Made by a program: the position numbers and the translations under genes
The notes under the pieces: generated by a model
Database searches by the model: none
Told to the model about the DNA's origin: nothing
What the model saw: only the letters and a program-made list of their open reading frames with translations
Source of the DNA: Holophagaceae bacterium
Lineage (GTDB): Bacteria; Acidobacteriota; Holophagae; Holophagales; Holophagaceae
Length of the DNA stretch: 33,369 nucleotides
Assembly (NCBI GenBank): GCA_025350765.1
Contig: JANXXC010000078.1
Location: 1-33,369 of the forward strand
Direction of reading: 5' to 3'
In this document: positions 16,517 to 26,997 of the stretch, one piece after another
How the letters are laid out: the number at the start of each line of letters is the position of its first letter
How positions within the stretch are numbered: position 1 is the first letter of the stretch

Positions 16517-17806
16517 TCAGGTCACGACTCCACGTTGGTGGAAACGCGTCGCGCGCCACTCGCCGCTTTGCAGCACCTTGACCAGGTGTTCCACCGCGTC
16601 CCACACGTCCACATAGCGGGTGTAGAGCGGCGTGAAGCCGAAGCGCAGGATGTCCGGGGCGCGGAAATCGCCAATGACGCCTCGCGCAATCAAGGCCTGC
16701 ATCATTGGGTATCCGGCGGTGGGGTGGGAAAAGCTCACCTGGCTGCCGCGCAGGGCGGCATCTCGTGGCGACGCTAGGGTCACGCCGTGGCCCGCGCAGC
16801 GTTCCTCCACCAGATGGATGAAACGCTCCGTCAGGGCGATGGACTTGGCGCGAAGGGCCGCCATGCCGCCATGGGCTTCCGCGGCGAGCAGCGTATCCAC
16901 GCCGCACTCGAGGGCCGCCAAGGAGAGCACTGGTGGCGTGCCGCAAAGAAAGCGCGTGATGCCAGGACCCGGCCGATAGTCCGGCACGAACTCGAAAGGC
17001 GCGGCATGGCCCAGCCAGCCGGAGAGCGGCTGCCAAAAACGATCCGCGAGGCGGGGATGGACCCAGATGAAAGCCGGCGCCCCCGGCCCACCATTGAGGT
17101 ACTTATAGCCGCACCCCACCGCGAAATCGGCATCGCTTTCTTTCAGGTTCACCGGCAAGGCGCCCGCGCTGTGGGCCAGGTCCCAGACCGTGAGCGCCCC
17201 GGCCTGATGGGCGGCCCGGGTGAGGCCTGCCATATCGTGCAGACGCCCAGTCCGGTAGTTCACTTGGGTGAGCATCAGCACCGCTAATTCGTCATCGAGG
17301 CAAGCGGTGATCTCATCGGCCTCTACCAGCTTCAGCACCAGTCCTTGCTCCCGCGCCAAGCTTTCGGCGATGTAGAGATCCGTGGGGAAGTTGCTGCGCT
17401 CGGAGAGGATGACGGAGCGATGGGGGGAGTCGGCCTTGACCATGCGCAGGGCTGCGCTGAGGGCTTTGAACAGGTTCACCGAGGTGGAATCCGCCACCAC
17501 CAGTTCGTTCGCTCCCGCGCCCACCAGCCGCGCAATTTTGTCGCCCACTCGGCGAGGGAGTTCCATCCACCCGGCGTTGTTCCAGCTCTTGATGAGATCC
17601 AAACCCCATTCCGCGTGGACGACCTCTTGAACCCGCGCGGCGGTGGCCCGGGGAAGGGCCCCTAAGGAGTTGCCATCCAGGTAGATCACGCCAGCGGGCA
17701 GATCGAATTGATCTCGCAGGGGCGCCAGCGGGTCCTGGGCATCGAGGTTCAGACAGTCTTGGCGGGTGGTCATCAGGAGTTCCGGAGAGCGATATTCAAT
17801 CGACAT
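16517..17806 (-). CDS. kynU: Kynureninase
   Basis: [92 protein letters not shown]. Confidence 0.95.
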   Translation of the reverse strand: MSIEYRSPELLMTTRQDCLNLDAQDPLAPLRDQFDLPAGVIYLDGNSLGALPRATAARVQEVVHAEWGLDLIKSWNNAGWMELPRRVGDKIARLVGAGANELVVADSTSVNLFKALSAALRMVKADSPHRSVILSERSNFPTDLYIAESLAREQGLVLKLVEADEITACLDDELAVLMLTQVNYRTGRLHDMAGLTRAAHQAGALTVWDLAHSAGALPVNLKESDADFAVGCGYKYLNGGPGAPAFIWVHPRLADRFWQPLSGWLGHAAPFEFVPDYRPGPGITRFLCGTPPVLSLAALECGVDTLLAAEAHGGMAALRAKSIALTERFIHLVEERCAGHGVTLASPRDAALRGSQVSFSHPTAGYPMMQALIARGVIGDFRAPDILRFGFTPLYTRYVDVWDAVEHLVKVLQSGEWRATRFHQRGVVT

Positions 17807-17813
17807 GGAGGCT

Positions 17814-19196
17814 CTAGAAAGGCATTCCCATGCCGCCGCCCTTCATGCCACCGGCCATGCGCTGCATGCGCTGCATGCGGTTCATGAATTTAGGATCGTT
17901 CATCTGGGTCATCATCTTTTTCATCTCAAGGTACTGCTTCAGAAGCTGGTTCACTTCCTGCACCGACCTTCCCGAACCCCCGGCCACGCGGCGTTTGCGC
18001 TTGGCGTCCAGCAAGTTGTGATTGTTGCGCTCCTTGGGTGTCATGGAATCGAGAATGGCTTGAAGGTGTTTCATCCGTTTGTCCGTGGCGAGATTCGCCA
18101 TCTGATCTTTCTGTTCTTTCGTCACGCCCGGCAAGGGCAGCATGCCCATGATCTTGGTCATGCTTCCCAGCTTTGATACCTGCTGGAATTGCTGGCGCAT
18201 ATCCTCAAGCGTGAACTGATTTTTGGCCATGCGGCTCGCCATGCGCTCCGCTTCTTTTTCATCGATCTTGTCCTTGGCGTGCTCAATCAAACTCAGCACG
18301 TCGCCCATGCCGAGAATGCGCTGGGCCATACGGTCGGGATGAAACCGCTCGAAATCGTCGAGCTTCTCGCCGCTCCCCGTGAACTTGATGGGCTGGCCTG
18401 TGGCCTGCTTGATGCTGAAGGCCGCGCCGCCGCGAGTGTCGCCGTCGGTCTTGGTAAGGATGACGCCGGTGATGGCGAGCTGTTCGTGGAACGAGCCCGC
18501 CGAGCGCACCGCATCCTGGCCCGTCATGGCGTCGGCCACGAATAAGATTTCTGAAGGCGAGCAGGCCTCCTTAATGCGCGATAGCTCGCCCATGAGTTGC
18601 TCATCAATATGCAGGCGGCCCGCGGTGTCCAGGATCACCACGTCCCAGCCCTTGGCCTTGGCTTCCTTCACGGCCGCCGTGCAGATCTCGACGGGATCCA
18701 TGCTGTCGTGATGAAAGCTCGGAATGCCCGCGTCCTTGGCGACCACGTGCAGCTGCTGGATGGCGGCGGGGCGGTAGACGTCTGCGGGCACCAGCAGCGG
18801 TGAGCTGCCGTTCTTCTTTAGGAATTTCGCCAGCTTGCCGCAGGTGGTCGTCTTGCCCGCGCCCTGAAGCCCCACCATCATCACCACCGTGGGGGGCTGG
18901 GAAGCGAAGCGCAGGGGCTTCTCGTCGGCCTGACCGCCCATGATCTCCACCAGTTCCTTGTGGACGATGTCGATGAAAGCCTGGCCTGGATTTAAGCCCT
19001 GGAGGACCTCCACACCCAGTGCTTTTTCTTTGACCCGGGCGAGGAAAGTCCGCGCCACCGCCACGTGCACATCGGCTTCCAGCAGGGCCATGCGCACTTC
19101 GCGCAAGGCTTCATCAATGTTTGTTTCCGTGAGCTTCGACTGACCCCGGAGGGTCTTCATGGCCTTGGATAATTTTTCAGTAAGAGAATCAAACAT
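17814..19196 (-). CDS. ffh: Signal recognition particle protein Ffh (SRP54)
   Basis: [71 protein letters not shown], Met-rich M-domain C-terminus. Confidence 0.98.
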   Translation of the reverse strand: MFDSLTEKLSKAMKTLRGQSKLTETNIDEALREVRMALLEADVHVAVARTFLARVKEKALGVEVLQGLNPGQAFIDIVHKELVEIMGGQADEKPLRFASQPPTVVMMVGLQGAGKTTTCGKLAKFLKKNGSSPLLVPADVYRPAAIQQLHVVAKDAGIPSFHHDSMDPVEICTAAVKEAKAKGWDVVILDTAGRLHIDEQLMGELSRIKEACSPSEILFVADAMTGQDAVRSAGSFHEQLAITGVILTKTDGDTRGGAAFSIKQATGQPIKFTGSGEKLDDFERFHPDRMAQRILGMGDVLSLIEHAKDKIDEKEAERMASRMAKNQFTLEDMRQQFQQVSKLGSMTKIMGMLPLPGVTKEQKDQMANLATDKRMKHLQAILDSMTPKERNNHNLLDAKRKRRVAGGSGRSVQEVNQLLKQYLEMKKMMTQMNDPKFMNRMQRMQRMAGGMKGGGMGMPF

Positions 19197-19301
19197 GGCG
19201 AACCTTGGGGGCCGAATGGGCCGAATCTTTCATTCTAAGCCGTTGTAACAAAATATCCTTTTCATTCGCTCGCGTTGGCCGGCACTTGTGCCCATTGGGG
19301 T

Positions 19302-19360
19302 ATAAGGGGCCCTAACGGAATCTCTAAACGGTGAAGGGTAATTCCGTAACGGCCCCTAAT
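19302..19360. repeat. Inverted pair of TTAGGGGCCGTTAYGGAAT-type repeats
   Basis: ataaggggccctaacggaat (19302-19321) versus attccgtaacggcccctaat (19341-19360), near-perfect inverted copies. Confidence 0.75.
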
Positions 19361-19429
19361 GGCCAGCGCTCAAAAAGCCGAACGTGAAGCGCGGTCTGCG
19401 GCCGTGATGAAATGGGATCTGGAGTTTCC

Positions 19430-21433
19430 ATGGCCAACCGCTTAGCCCAAAGCTTGAGTCCCTACCTTTTGCAGCACGCTCACAACCCCGTGAATTGGCA
19501 GCCTTGGGACGAGGAAGCCCTGGCCCGATCCAAAGGCGAGGATAAGCCGATCTTTCTTTCCATCGGCTACAGCGCCTGCCATTGGTGCCACGTGATGGAG
19601 CACGAGAGTTTTGAAAATGAAGCCGTCGCAAAAATCCTGAATGAACACTTCATCCCCATCAAAGTGGACCGCGAGGAACGACCCGATCTCGATGATCTCT
19701 ACATGGACGCGGTGCAAACCCTGACGGGCCACGGCGGTTGGCCCATGAGCGTATGGCTTACGCCGGATCTGCGGCCCTTTTACGGCGGCACCTACTTTCC
19801 GCCAGAGCCTCGACGAGGCATGCCCGGCTTCATTCCGTTGCTCCATCGCATCGCGGGTCTGTGGAAGGAACGCCGCGCGGATGTGGTGGAGCAGGCGGCG
19901 GAATTGACCGTGGAACTGGAGCGCCAAGCTCAGGTTTCCGCGGGTTCGGAGTTGCCCGATGAAACGGTGTTTGAGGGGGCGATGAATCAACTGCGCGGCG
20001 GTTTTGACGCCCGTTGGGGAGGTTTCAGCGGCGCGCCTAAATTTCCGCAGCAGATGGCCATCGAATTGATCCTGCGACGGGGCTCCGACACCGATCAACG
20101 CATGGCGCTGCGAACTTTGGATGCCATGTGGGAAGGCGGAATGTACGACCACCTGGGTGGCGGTTTTGCGCGCTACAGCGTGGACGCCCAGTGGCTGGTG
20201 CCCCACTTCGAAAAAATGCTTTACGACAACGCCCAGCTCATCACCTGCTACCTGGCCGCATTCCAGAAAACCTCTGATGAAAAATACGCGACGATTGCCC
20301 GGGAAAGCTTGGACTATTTGTTGCGCGACATGATGGACGAAAGCGGGGGCGTCCATTCTTCCGAAGACGCCGACAGCGAGGGTGAGGAGGGCAAATTCTA
20401 CGTTTTCACGCCCGAAGACGTGCGCGGCGTTTTGGGTGAAGCCACGCCGCTTTTCTGCGAAGCCTACGGTGTCACGGCCGAGGGCAATTTTGAGCATGGA
20501 ACATCGGTGCTTCACGCTTACGACCGGGCCTCGGATTTTCCGAAAAACCAGGAACCGGAACTCAAACACCTCCGCGAAACCTTGAGAAAAGTCCGCGACC
20601 ATCGCATCCGCCCTGGCAAGGATGATAAGGTTCTGGCGGCTTGGAATGGCCTGGCTTTGTCGGCTTTCGCCCGGGGGTTTCAGGTTCTCGGCGATCAGCG
20701 CTATTTGAACGCCGCGACTCAATGCGCGGAATTTATCCGCCGGGAATTGTGGCAAAAAGGATCACTGCTGCGGGTTTATCGTCTAGGCCGGGCTCATACG
20801 CCAGGATTTTTAGAGGACTATGCCGCGGCGGCCAATGGATTGGTGGATGTCTATGAGGCAGGTTTCGACGCGCGTTGGCTGAGGCTTGCGGAGATCCTGG
20901 CTGAAGGGATGCGCGCGAAATTCGAAGACCCCAAAGAAGGCGGTTTTTTCAGTACCGAAGAAGGTCAAAGCGATCTGCTTTTTCGCCAGAAACCGGGTTT
21001 CGACAATGCGGTTCCCAGTGGCAATACCTTGGCGGCTCTCGCCTTGCTGCGCCTCTCACAGCACCTGGATCGGCAGGATTTTAGAATTTCGGCTGAACGC
21101 ACGCTGGCTTGTTTCGCCCCCTGGATGAAGAAGGCGCCACGCGCTTTTCTCGGCATGATCAGTGCTTTGGATTTGGCCCTTCGGCCTCCGGTGGAAATCG
21201 TGATCGCAGGCGATCTCAAGGAAGCGCAGGGCTTGCTTGCGGAAGTACATCGGGCCTTTATTCCTCATCGCGTGTTGACTTGGGTTGGCGCAGATCCGGC
21301 CCTTCCTTTGCATGTGGGGAAAGGCGCAGCCCAAGGGGGGACCCAGGCTTTCGTTTGTCAAAAAAATTCATGTGCGGCGCCTGTTGGAGATCCAGCGGAG
21401 TTGCGACATTTGCTGCTCCAAACTTCCCCCTAA
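19430..21433 (+). CDS. Thioredoxin-domain (DUF255)/YyaL-type protein
   Basis: [88 protein letters not shown]. Confidence 0.95.
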   Translation: MANRLAQSLSPYLLQHAHNPVNWQPWDEEALARSKGEDKPIFLSIGYSACHWCHVMEHESFENEAVAKILNEHFIPIKVDREERPDLDDLYMDAVQTLTGHGGWPMSVWLTPDLRPFYGGTYFPPEPRRGMPGFIPLLHRIAGLWKERRADVVEQAAELTVELERQAQVSAGSELPDETVFEGAMNQLRGGFDARWGGFSGAPKFPQQMAIELILRRGSDTDQRMALRTLDAMWEGGMYDHLGGGFARYSVDAQWLVPHFEKMLYDNAQLITCYLAAFQKTSDEKYATIARESLDYLLRDMMDESGGVHSSEDADSEGEEGKFYVFTPEDVRGVLGEATPLFCEAYGVTAEGNFEHGTSVLHAYDRASDFPKNQEPELKHLRETLRKVRDHRIRPGKDDKVLAAWNGLALSAFARGFQVLGDQRYLNAATQCAEFIRRELWQKGSLLRVYRLGRAHTPGFLEDYAAAANGLVDVYEAGFDARWLRLAEILAEGMRAKFEDPKEGGFFSTEEGQSDLLFRQKPGFDNAVPSGNTLAALALLRLSQHLDRQDFRISAERTLACFAPWMKKAPRAFLGMISALDLALRPPVEIVIAGDLKEAQGLLAEVHRAFIPHRVLTWVGADPALPLHVGKGAAQGGTQAFVCQKNSCAAPVGDPAELRHLLLQTSP

Positions 21434-21581
21434 TTTTCTCCTTGAGTTCATCCGCCGCTGACGCGATGTTATGCCTTGAGACCGCAGAAAAGCGCGCTCT
21501 TACACAAAGGGGGCGACCATACCCTGCCTGCCCCTCCAGCACGTGGATGTTCTAGGCATCCATGAGGCTGCGACAAAAAAC

Positions 21582-21603
21582 AAGGGCACCCTTCGGTGCC
21601 CTT
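21582..21603. terminator. Bidirectional Rho-independent terminator between convergent genes
   Basis: AAGGGCACC-cttc-GGTGCCCTT; minus strand followed by GTTTTTT, plus strand by CTCTTTG. Confidence 0.85.
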
Positions 21604-21675
21604 CTCTTTGTGTCTGGGTTTGCCTGCCAAGCCTGGAAAGTATGTCTCGAATCAAAAAATAGGGATAGGTCTTGA

Positions 21676-22572
21676 TCAAGGTTGATCTTCGAGATTCCGC
21701 TTCAGGGCCCGCAACACGAGTCGCACCTGGAGGATCACGGGCCGCGCGGCGAGGAAGCAGAGAAAACCCGCCAACGGCACCGTCACCTTGAAACCGATGT
21801 GGCGGAATCCGAGGGCACCCGCGACACCTCCGATAAAGAAGGAGACGAGGATGAGCAGGTAAAGCCGCAGCTTGGAGCGGTTGGCTTCGATGCGCTCTTT
21901 ATGGGGATCCTTGTCCACGTTGATGTAGGCCAACTTGCTCAACTCGATGCCAATGTCCGTTACGGTCCCGGTGAGATGGGTGGTTCGAACCGCCGCGCCG
22001 CTGATATTGGTGGTGATGGAATTGTGCATGCCCATGATGAAGCAGAGCAGGGCCACGGTCTCCGGTAGATGGAAGCGGATGCGGTCCTGCATGCGCCCGC
22101 CCATGAAGCCAAACACCAGCAATAGAACCGCTTCCACCAATAGGCTGATGGCATAGCGGCTAGGGAGGTCGCGGCGCTTTCCGAAGCTCAAGAGTGTGGT
22201 GGACACGAAGGCCCCGCCCACGAAGAAAAGCAGCATGGCCAGGGCCGTGAGGGTGGTGACGAGATCGCCTGCGGCCGTCGTGTCGGACATGGCGGACACC
22301 ACGCCGGTCATATGAGAGGTGTAATGGGACACCGCCAGAAATCCGCCTGCATTGACCGCGCCGGCGATGAAGGCCATGCACCAGGCAAGCTGGCGGTTCA
22401 TCTCCGCCGTGCGCAGCGCCCCTTCCTTAGTGAAGATCCCCGACTGCAAAGGCAGCGATGCCACGGCGCGTTCCAACACCGTCTGCAAGTCCGCTACGTC
22501 CGGCCGCCGCCTCAATATCCATCGGCCGTAGCGCTTGGCGATGAGAAACAGGTAGCGGGGGATGCGCCGCAC
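21676..22572 (-). CDS. DUF1275 (YoaK-like) family membrane protein; GTG start proposed at 22572
   Basis: MNRQLAWCMAFIAGAVNAGGFLAVSHYTSHMTGVVSAMSD..., many TM segments. The track start (22641) lies inside a palindromic element; GTG at 22572 has GGAG 5 nt upstream. Confidence 0.8.
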   Translation of the reverse strand: MRRIPRYLFLIAKRYGRWILRRRPDVADLQTVLERAVASLPLQSGIFTKEGALRTAEMNRQLAWCMAFIAGAVNAGGFLAVSHYTSHMTGVVSAMSDTTAAGDLVTTLTALAMLLFFVGGAFVSTTLLSFGKRRDLPSRYAISLLVEAVLLLVFGFMGGRMQDRIRFHLPETVALLCFIMGMHNSITTNISGAAVRTTHLTGTVTDIGIELSKLAYINVDKDPHKERIEANRSKLRLYLLILVSFFIGGVAGALGFRHIGFKVTVPLAGFLCFLAARPVILQVRLVLRALKRNLEDQP

Positions 22573-22578
22573 CTCAGC

Positions 22579-22732
22579 TCCGCCGCGTTGCAAGCAGGTG
22601 CCCGATGTCCTGCCTCTGGGATCGCAGTGCCAAAGGCGCAAGGGAGCAGGAGCGCAGCGGGAGCGGTGCGATAGGCAGGAGGGCCATCGGGGATTTCATG
22701 GCATCCGCCGCGTTGCAAGCAGGTGCCCGATG
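22579..22732. repeat. Palindromic element flanked by 29-bp direct repeats of the ruvC 3' end
   Basis: tccgccgcgttgcaagcaggtgcccgatg at 22579-22607 and 22704-22732 (identical); between them TCCTGCCT (22608-22615) ... AGGCAGGA (22673-22680). Confidence 0.9.
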
Positions 22733-23196
22733 GCCACGGCGGCCGCGTCGGCGGCGTCCGCAGCCAGGGGCTCTTTCAGATTCAGGATGGTCATCACCAT
22801 TTTCCCCACCTGATTTTTGTCAGCCCAACCGTAGCCGCTGACGGCCTTTTTCACCTGCATGGGGTTGTAATCCCCCACGGGCAATTGATAGAGCGCCGCA
22901 GTCAGCAGGATGCCGCCGCGGATCTGCCCCAGCTTGATGGCCGTGGCGCTGTTCTTCTCCACGAAGGGCGATTCAACGGCCATGAAATTCGGATGATGGG
23001 CCGCGATGACTTCCGTTAGTTTTTGATGGATGCCCAATATCCGCTGATCGAATTCCAGACCTCTGGCTGAGCGGATGACGCCCGCTTCGATCAACTCCAT
23101 CCGCGATCCCAGCCGTGAGACCACCGCCCACCCGCAGGCCAAGGAGCCGGGGTCCACGCCAAGGCAGATGGAGGGAGTGGCAGGAGTGACCGGCAT
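22696..23196 (-). CDS. ruvC: Holliday junction endonuclease RuvC
   Basis: ICLGVDPGSLACGWAVVSRLGSRMELIEAGVIR..., FMAVESPFVEKNSATAIKLGQIRGGILL, DAADAAAVAIGHLLATRR. Confidence 0.95.
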   Translation of the reverse strand: MPVTPATPSICLGVDPGSLACGWAVVSRLGSRMELIEAGVIRSARGLEFDQRILGIHQKLTEVIAAHHPNFMAVESPFVEKNSATAIKLGQIRGGILLTAALYQLPVGDYNPMQVKKAVSGYGWADKNQVGKMVMTILNLKEPLAADAADAAAVAIGHLLATRRMP

Positions 23197-23205
23197 CTGT
23201 GGACG

Positions 23206-25548
23206 CTATCGTTTTTTCTTGCTGCTCATCGACCCACGAACGGAGCCCTTGGGTACCTTGCTTGGGGGTGCGGTACGGGCCTTCCCATCCCGTGCAGGGG
23301 GCCTGCCGGTGCGAGGTGGGCCCTCTTGCGAACGGCCTTCCTGTGAACGAGTAGGGCGATCCTTTGAGATTGGCCGCGCGTCGTTTCGGGTGCGTGGCGC
23401 GGGCCTGGGGCCGCGTTTTTCGGGGACGAAATCCGTCTCACGCAACGTCGCGGGTGCCGCGAGGGTGGGAACAAAGGAATAGGCTTTGCCCTTGGCGTCC
23501 TTGGCGGAGGCTTCGGCCACCCAGGCGCTGACGCGGCGAAGGTCTTCGTCCACCCCGGTGATTTCAACTTTCACGGGATCGCCGATGGAAAGCACCACCT
23601 GGCCCTTCATGCCCGTGGCCTTGGTGCGATGTTCGTCGAGAAAAAAATTCCCGCCCAGCGCGCCGAGGGGCACACCCACTTCCACGAAAGGTGAGTCCAA
23701 TCGGACGAAGGCCACTTTTGGCGAGAAGCCCTGGATACGGCCTTCGAAGCGGCGGCCGATTTTTGGTTTCATCAGGAGGCAGGTTTTCCAGCGATCGTTC
23801 TCGCGCTCGGCTTCGGTGGATTTCTGTTCGGCGTCGCTGGCTTGTTTGGCGATGAGCGCCATTTGAGCGTGAAGGCTCTCGGGTAGGGCTTCGCCGCGCA
23901 AGATCTTCCTCAAATACCGGTGGACGATGAGATCGGGATAGCGGCGGATGGGGGACGTGAAATGGAGATAATCCTGAAGCGCCAGGCCGGAGTGCCCGAT
24001 GTTGTCGGCGCTGTATTCAGCGCGCTTGAGGGACCGCAACAGCATGGTGTTGAGCATGACTTCTAGCGGCCCGCCGCGGATCTTGTTCAGCAGCGTGTTG
24101 AGAACTTCGGGCGTAGGCGCTTCATTCACGCGGAGCAGGCCAAAAGATCGCGCGACCTCGGCAAAGGTTTCGAGTTTGAGCGGGTCGGGTTCGTCGTGGA
24201 TGCGGTAAATCGTCGGAATTTCCTTGCGCGTGAAGAATCGCGCCACGGCTTCATTCGCCAGGAGCATGAACTCCTCGACCATGGTGTGGGCCTCATGGTG
24301 ACCGTATTTCCGGGCGTCCACCGGGCGGCTTTCTTCGTCAAAGATGAATTCTGTTTCTTCGCTCTCGAAAGCCAGGGCCCCTCGGTTCAATCGCTGGGTG
24401 GTGAGCTGCCGCGATAACACTAGGCACTGATCCAACAGGGTGCAGACTTCATCGCCCAATTCGGCGCGTTTCCGGCCGGAAAGATCGAGGCTGGCTTCTT
24501 TCACTTCGTCGTAGGTGAGCCGTTTTTTCGAATGGATGACGCTTTCGCTGAAACGCGTTTCCACCATCTCGAGTTCAGGAGAAATCGTGACCCAGGCGGT
24601 CATGGTGAGCCGATCCACGCCTTCGCGTAGCGAGCAAAGATCGCCGCTCAAGCGATCAGGAATCATGGGAATCACTTCGTCGGGGAAGTAGACCGACGTG
24701 CCGCGGAGATTGGCCTCCTTGTCGAGAGGTCCACCCTCCTTTACGTAGTGGCTCACGTCGGCGATGTGGACGCCTAGGATCCAGCCGCCGCCTTCTGCGT
24801 CAGGCAGCACTTCCAGCGAAATGGCGTCGTCGAAATCCTTAGCAGTGGGCGGGTCCACGGTGACGATGACGAGCTCGCGTAAATCCTCGCGGCCTTTGGT
24901 CCATTCTTCGGGGATGGAGGTTGGGAAAGGCGCCAATTCGTTCATCACGGCGTCGGGGAATTCCGTGCGCAAATTGAATAGCGCAGCGGTGAGCTTGTTT
25001 TCAATTTTCAAATCCGTGGACTTGCCGAGCCGCGCCACCACCTTGCCTTGCAACTGACTGGCCTCGGGATCCGGGTCGAGAATGACGCTGACGAGATCAC
25101 CGTCCTGCGCCAATTCCGTTTCGGGCACGGTGATGATTTGAGAAAGCCGCGGTTCGATGGGCACCGCGCGCCAGCCCCAGGCTTGGTGCTGCAAATGGGC
25201 GGGAATCGGATCCGGGCTGCGGGAGATTACTTTCAAGATGCGGGCCTTGGCCCTACCTTCGCCGGTCTCGCCGCTGATCTCCGCCATCACCTTGTCGCCG
25301 TGGATGGCGCTATGGGCCTCCCGCCAATCCACCAGCAAATCCATCTTCGCGGCTTTGGTTAGCCCTGCGGGCCTTAGGAATCCGCCGGTGCCCTCGGGGT
25401 GGCCCAGGTAAGTCGCTTCGAAGGTCTCGAAAGGCCGGAGGGTGGAATCGCTTTTGGATGAAGTTAACGCCCTGGAAGGGCCGGGGCGCCGATCCTTCGT
25501 GCGGGGGGCGGATCTGGGGATGAAGCGAGACTTTCCGTGATTGGCCAT
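23206..25548 (-). CDS. rnr: Ribonuclease R (RNB family) with basic C-terminal tail
   Basis: VDPPTAKDFDDAISLE, GVHIADVSHYVKEGGPLDKEANLRGTSVYFPDEVIPMIP, HFTSPIRRYPDLIVHRYL, C-terminal S1 domain, then an Arg/Pro/Lys-rich tail. Confidence 0.95.
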   Translation of the reverse strand: MANHGKSRFIPRSAPRTKDRRPGPSRALTSSKSDSTLRPFETFEATYLGHPEGTGGFLRPAGLTKAAKMDLLVDWREAHSAIHGDKVMAEISGETGEGRAKARILKVISRSPDPIPAHLQHQAWGWRAVPIEPRLSQIITVPETELAQDGDLVSVILDPDPEASQLQGKVVARLGKSTDLKIENKLTAALFNLRTEFPDAVMNELAPFPTSIPEEWTKGREDLRELVIVTVDPPTAKDFDDAISLEVLPDAEGGGWILGVHIADVSHYVKEGGPLDKEANLRGTSVYFPDEVIPMIPDRLSGDLCSLREGVDRLTMTAWVTISPELEMVETRFSESVIHSKKRLTYDEVKEASLDLSGRKRAELGDEVCTLLDQCLVLSRQLTTQRLNRGALAFESEETEFIFDEESRPVDARKYGHHEAHTMVEEFMLLANEAVARFFTRKEIPTIYRIHDEPDPLKLETFAEVARSFGLLRVNEAPTPEVLNTLLNKIRGGPLEVMLNTMLLRSLKRAEYSADNIGHSGLALQDYLHFTSPIRRYPDLIVHRYLRKILRGEALPESLHAQMALIAKQASDAEQKSTEAERENDRWKTCLLMKPKIGRRFEGRIQGFSPKVAFVRLDSPFVEVGVPLGALGGNFFLDEHRTKATGMKGQVVLSIGDPVKVEITGVDEDLRRVSAWVAEASAKDAKGKAYSFVPTLAAPATLRETDFVPEKRGPRPAPRTRNDARPISKDRPTRSQEGRSQEGPPRTGRPPARDGKARTAPPSKVPKGSVRGSMSSKKKR

Positions 25549-25576
25549 GCTTCAGGGTATCAGTCCGCCTCTGAGG

Positions 25577-26488
25577 CTATTTCTGCACCAGCATGTGCTT
25601 GGCCAAAAGGCCTTGGAATCGGCCCAGGGCGAGGGCCATGTGCAGCACACCGATCAGAAGGAAGAACCCAAGCACGGCGACGAGCGCGATCAATAAAATT
25701 GGATGCCGCGCTTCGTTGCCATCCCACAACATGACGCTGGGCATTCCCGCGAAGAGGGCCACAACAGGCGTAGCCATGAATCCGAGCGACAGCGACAGCC
25801 CCGTGATCACGGCCGTGAATGAGAGAATGCCCATGGGAAGCTGCAGAATCAGGTAAAGGAGACTGGTCCAGGTGTGGCGGTCCCCCAGCAGGTTCTTGAG
25901 CCTTTCCATCCACCCCTTGCCTTCAGGCAGGAGGCTGGGGCGCCTTGGCATCCTGACATCCAAAAGTGCTTCCACAAGGCGGCCCTCCGCCAAAGCGAGC
26001 ATCCGCACAGAGCCGAGAAACGCAAGGGTGAAGGGAATGCCGATGATGAGAACGAAGAGGCCCAACGATAAGCTGATGCCCGTGACGGCCCAGGTGAAGA
26101 AGAAGATGCCCACGGGCAGGGCCATCACTAGGTAGAGCAGGGAGGTGAAAACCTTCGGAGTTTTCAGGACACCGAAAAAGCTAGGCCAAGGTTCAAGGGG
26201 CGCATCGGGCATTCCCTGCGGAGCTTGCTGCGTTGGCCGTAGAGCCGCCGCCACCAGGATCTCCCGCTCCCGGTATGCCTCCGCGACTTCTTCGGGCGCG
26301 CCGAAAGCGGGAATGATTTGGGCCAGGGCTTCGGCTTCGGAAATCTGGGGATTGACCTCCCGCAAGGCTGAAAGTTCGCTGCTGAGATGGGCTTCGGCGT
26401 CCCACAAGGCGTCCTGCGCCAGGGCCGGATCGGCTTCTTTCAGCGCAGATTTCAGGGCCTTCAAATACGACTCGATGGAATTAAACAT
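25577..26488 (-). CDS. HAAS-type membrane protein with internally duplicated TM sensor-like domain
   Basis: N-terminal helical HAAS-like region (SYLKALKSALKEADPALAQDALWDAEAHLSSEL), then TSLLYLVMALPVGIFFFTWAVTGISLSLG and TSLLYLILQLPMGILSFTAVITGLSLSLG. Confidence 0.75.
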   Translation of the reverse strand: MFNSIESYLKALKSALKEADPALAQDALWDAEAHLSSELSALREVNPQISEAEALAQIIPAFGAPEEVAEAYREREILVAAALRPTQQAPQGMPDAPLEPWPSFFGVLKTPKVFTSLLYLVMALPVGIFFFTWAVTGISLSLGLFVLIIGIPFTLAFLGSVRMLALAEGRLVEALLDVRMPRRPSLLPEGKGWMERLKNLLGDRHTWTSLLYLILQLPMGILSFTAVITGLSLSLGFMATPVVALFAGMPSVMLWDGNEARHPILLIALVAVLGFFLLIGVLHMALALGRFQGLLAKHMLVQK

Positions 26489-26858
26489 GGCTCACCCCCT
26501 TCAATACGCCGTTCACGCAACTGCTGGTCTGCTTCCACTGCTGGACCCAGGCGGCCAGCGCTTTCCGGCCGTCCTTGGTGATGTGGTAGTACTTCCGCGG
26601 CGGGCCCGCGATGGAAGGCTCTACGCGGCTGTCCAGCAGGCCTTGGGATTCCAGGGCGCGGAGGGTCGGATACAGCGTGCCCAGCTTGGTGATAGGCGCC
26701 CGATCTTCCAGTTCCTTGGCGATCTCGTAGCCGTAGCGCGGTTCCGTAGATTGCGCGAGGGTCGCCAGCAGCAGCAGTCCCACGGTGCCCGCGTTGAGCT
26801 CTTTCTGAAATTTCCGCGCCAGATCATCGAGCAGTTCAGGGTCCATGGTGTTCTCCAT
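26481..26858 (-). CDS. PadR family transcriptional regulator
   Basis: KELNAGTVGLLLLATLAQSTEPRYGYEIAKELEDR...LGTLYPTLRALESQGLLDSRVEPSIAGPPRKYYHITKDGRKALAAWVQQW; overlaps the downstream HAAS gene. Confidence 0.93.
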   Translation of the reverse strand: MENTMDPELLDDLARKFQKELNAGTVGLLLLATLAQSTEPRYGYEIAKELEDRAPITKLGTLYPTLRALESQGLLDSRVEPSIAGPPRKYYHITKDGRKALAAWVQQWKQTSSCVNGVLKGVSHV

Positions 26859-26997
26859 GTGCTGGGGTACGGACAGCATGGAGATGGTATTAGTGTTAAG
26901 TTAATAATAGCAGAAAAATTGAGGGTTGAGGGTTGAGAGCCGAAGCGACCGGGCCGCAGACGCGCACCATAAATCAAAAATCAAAAATCGGCCTGCT

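Noticed and set aside
19442-20755. 437-aa minus-strand ORF antisense to DUF255
   Set aside because: Antisense to a strongly recognisable conserved gene; composition typical of shadow ORFs.
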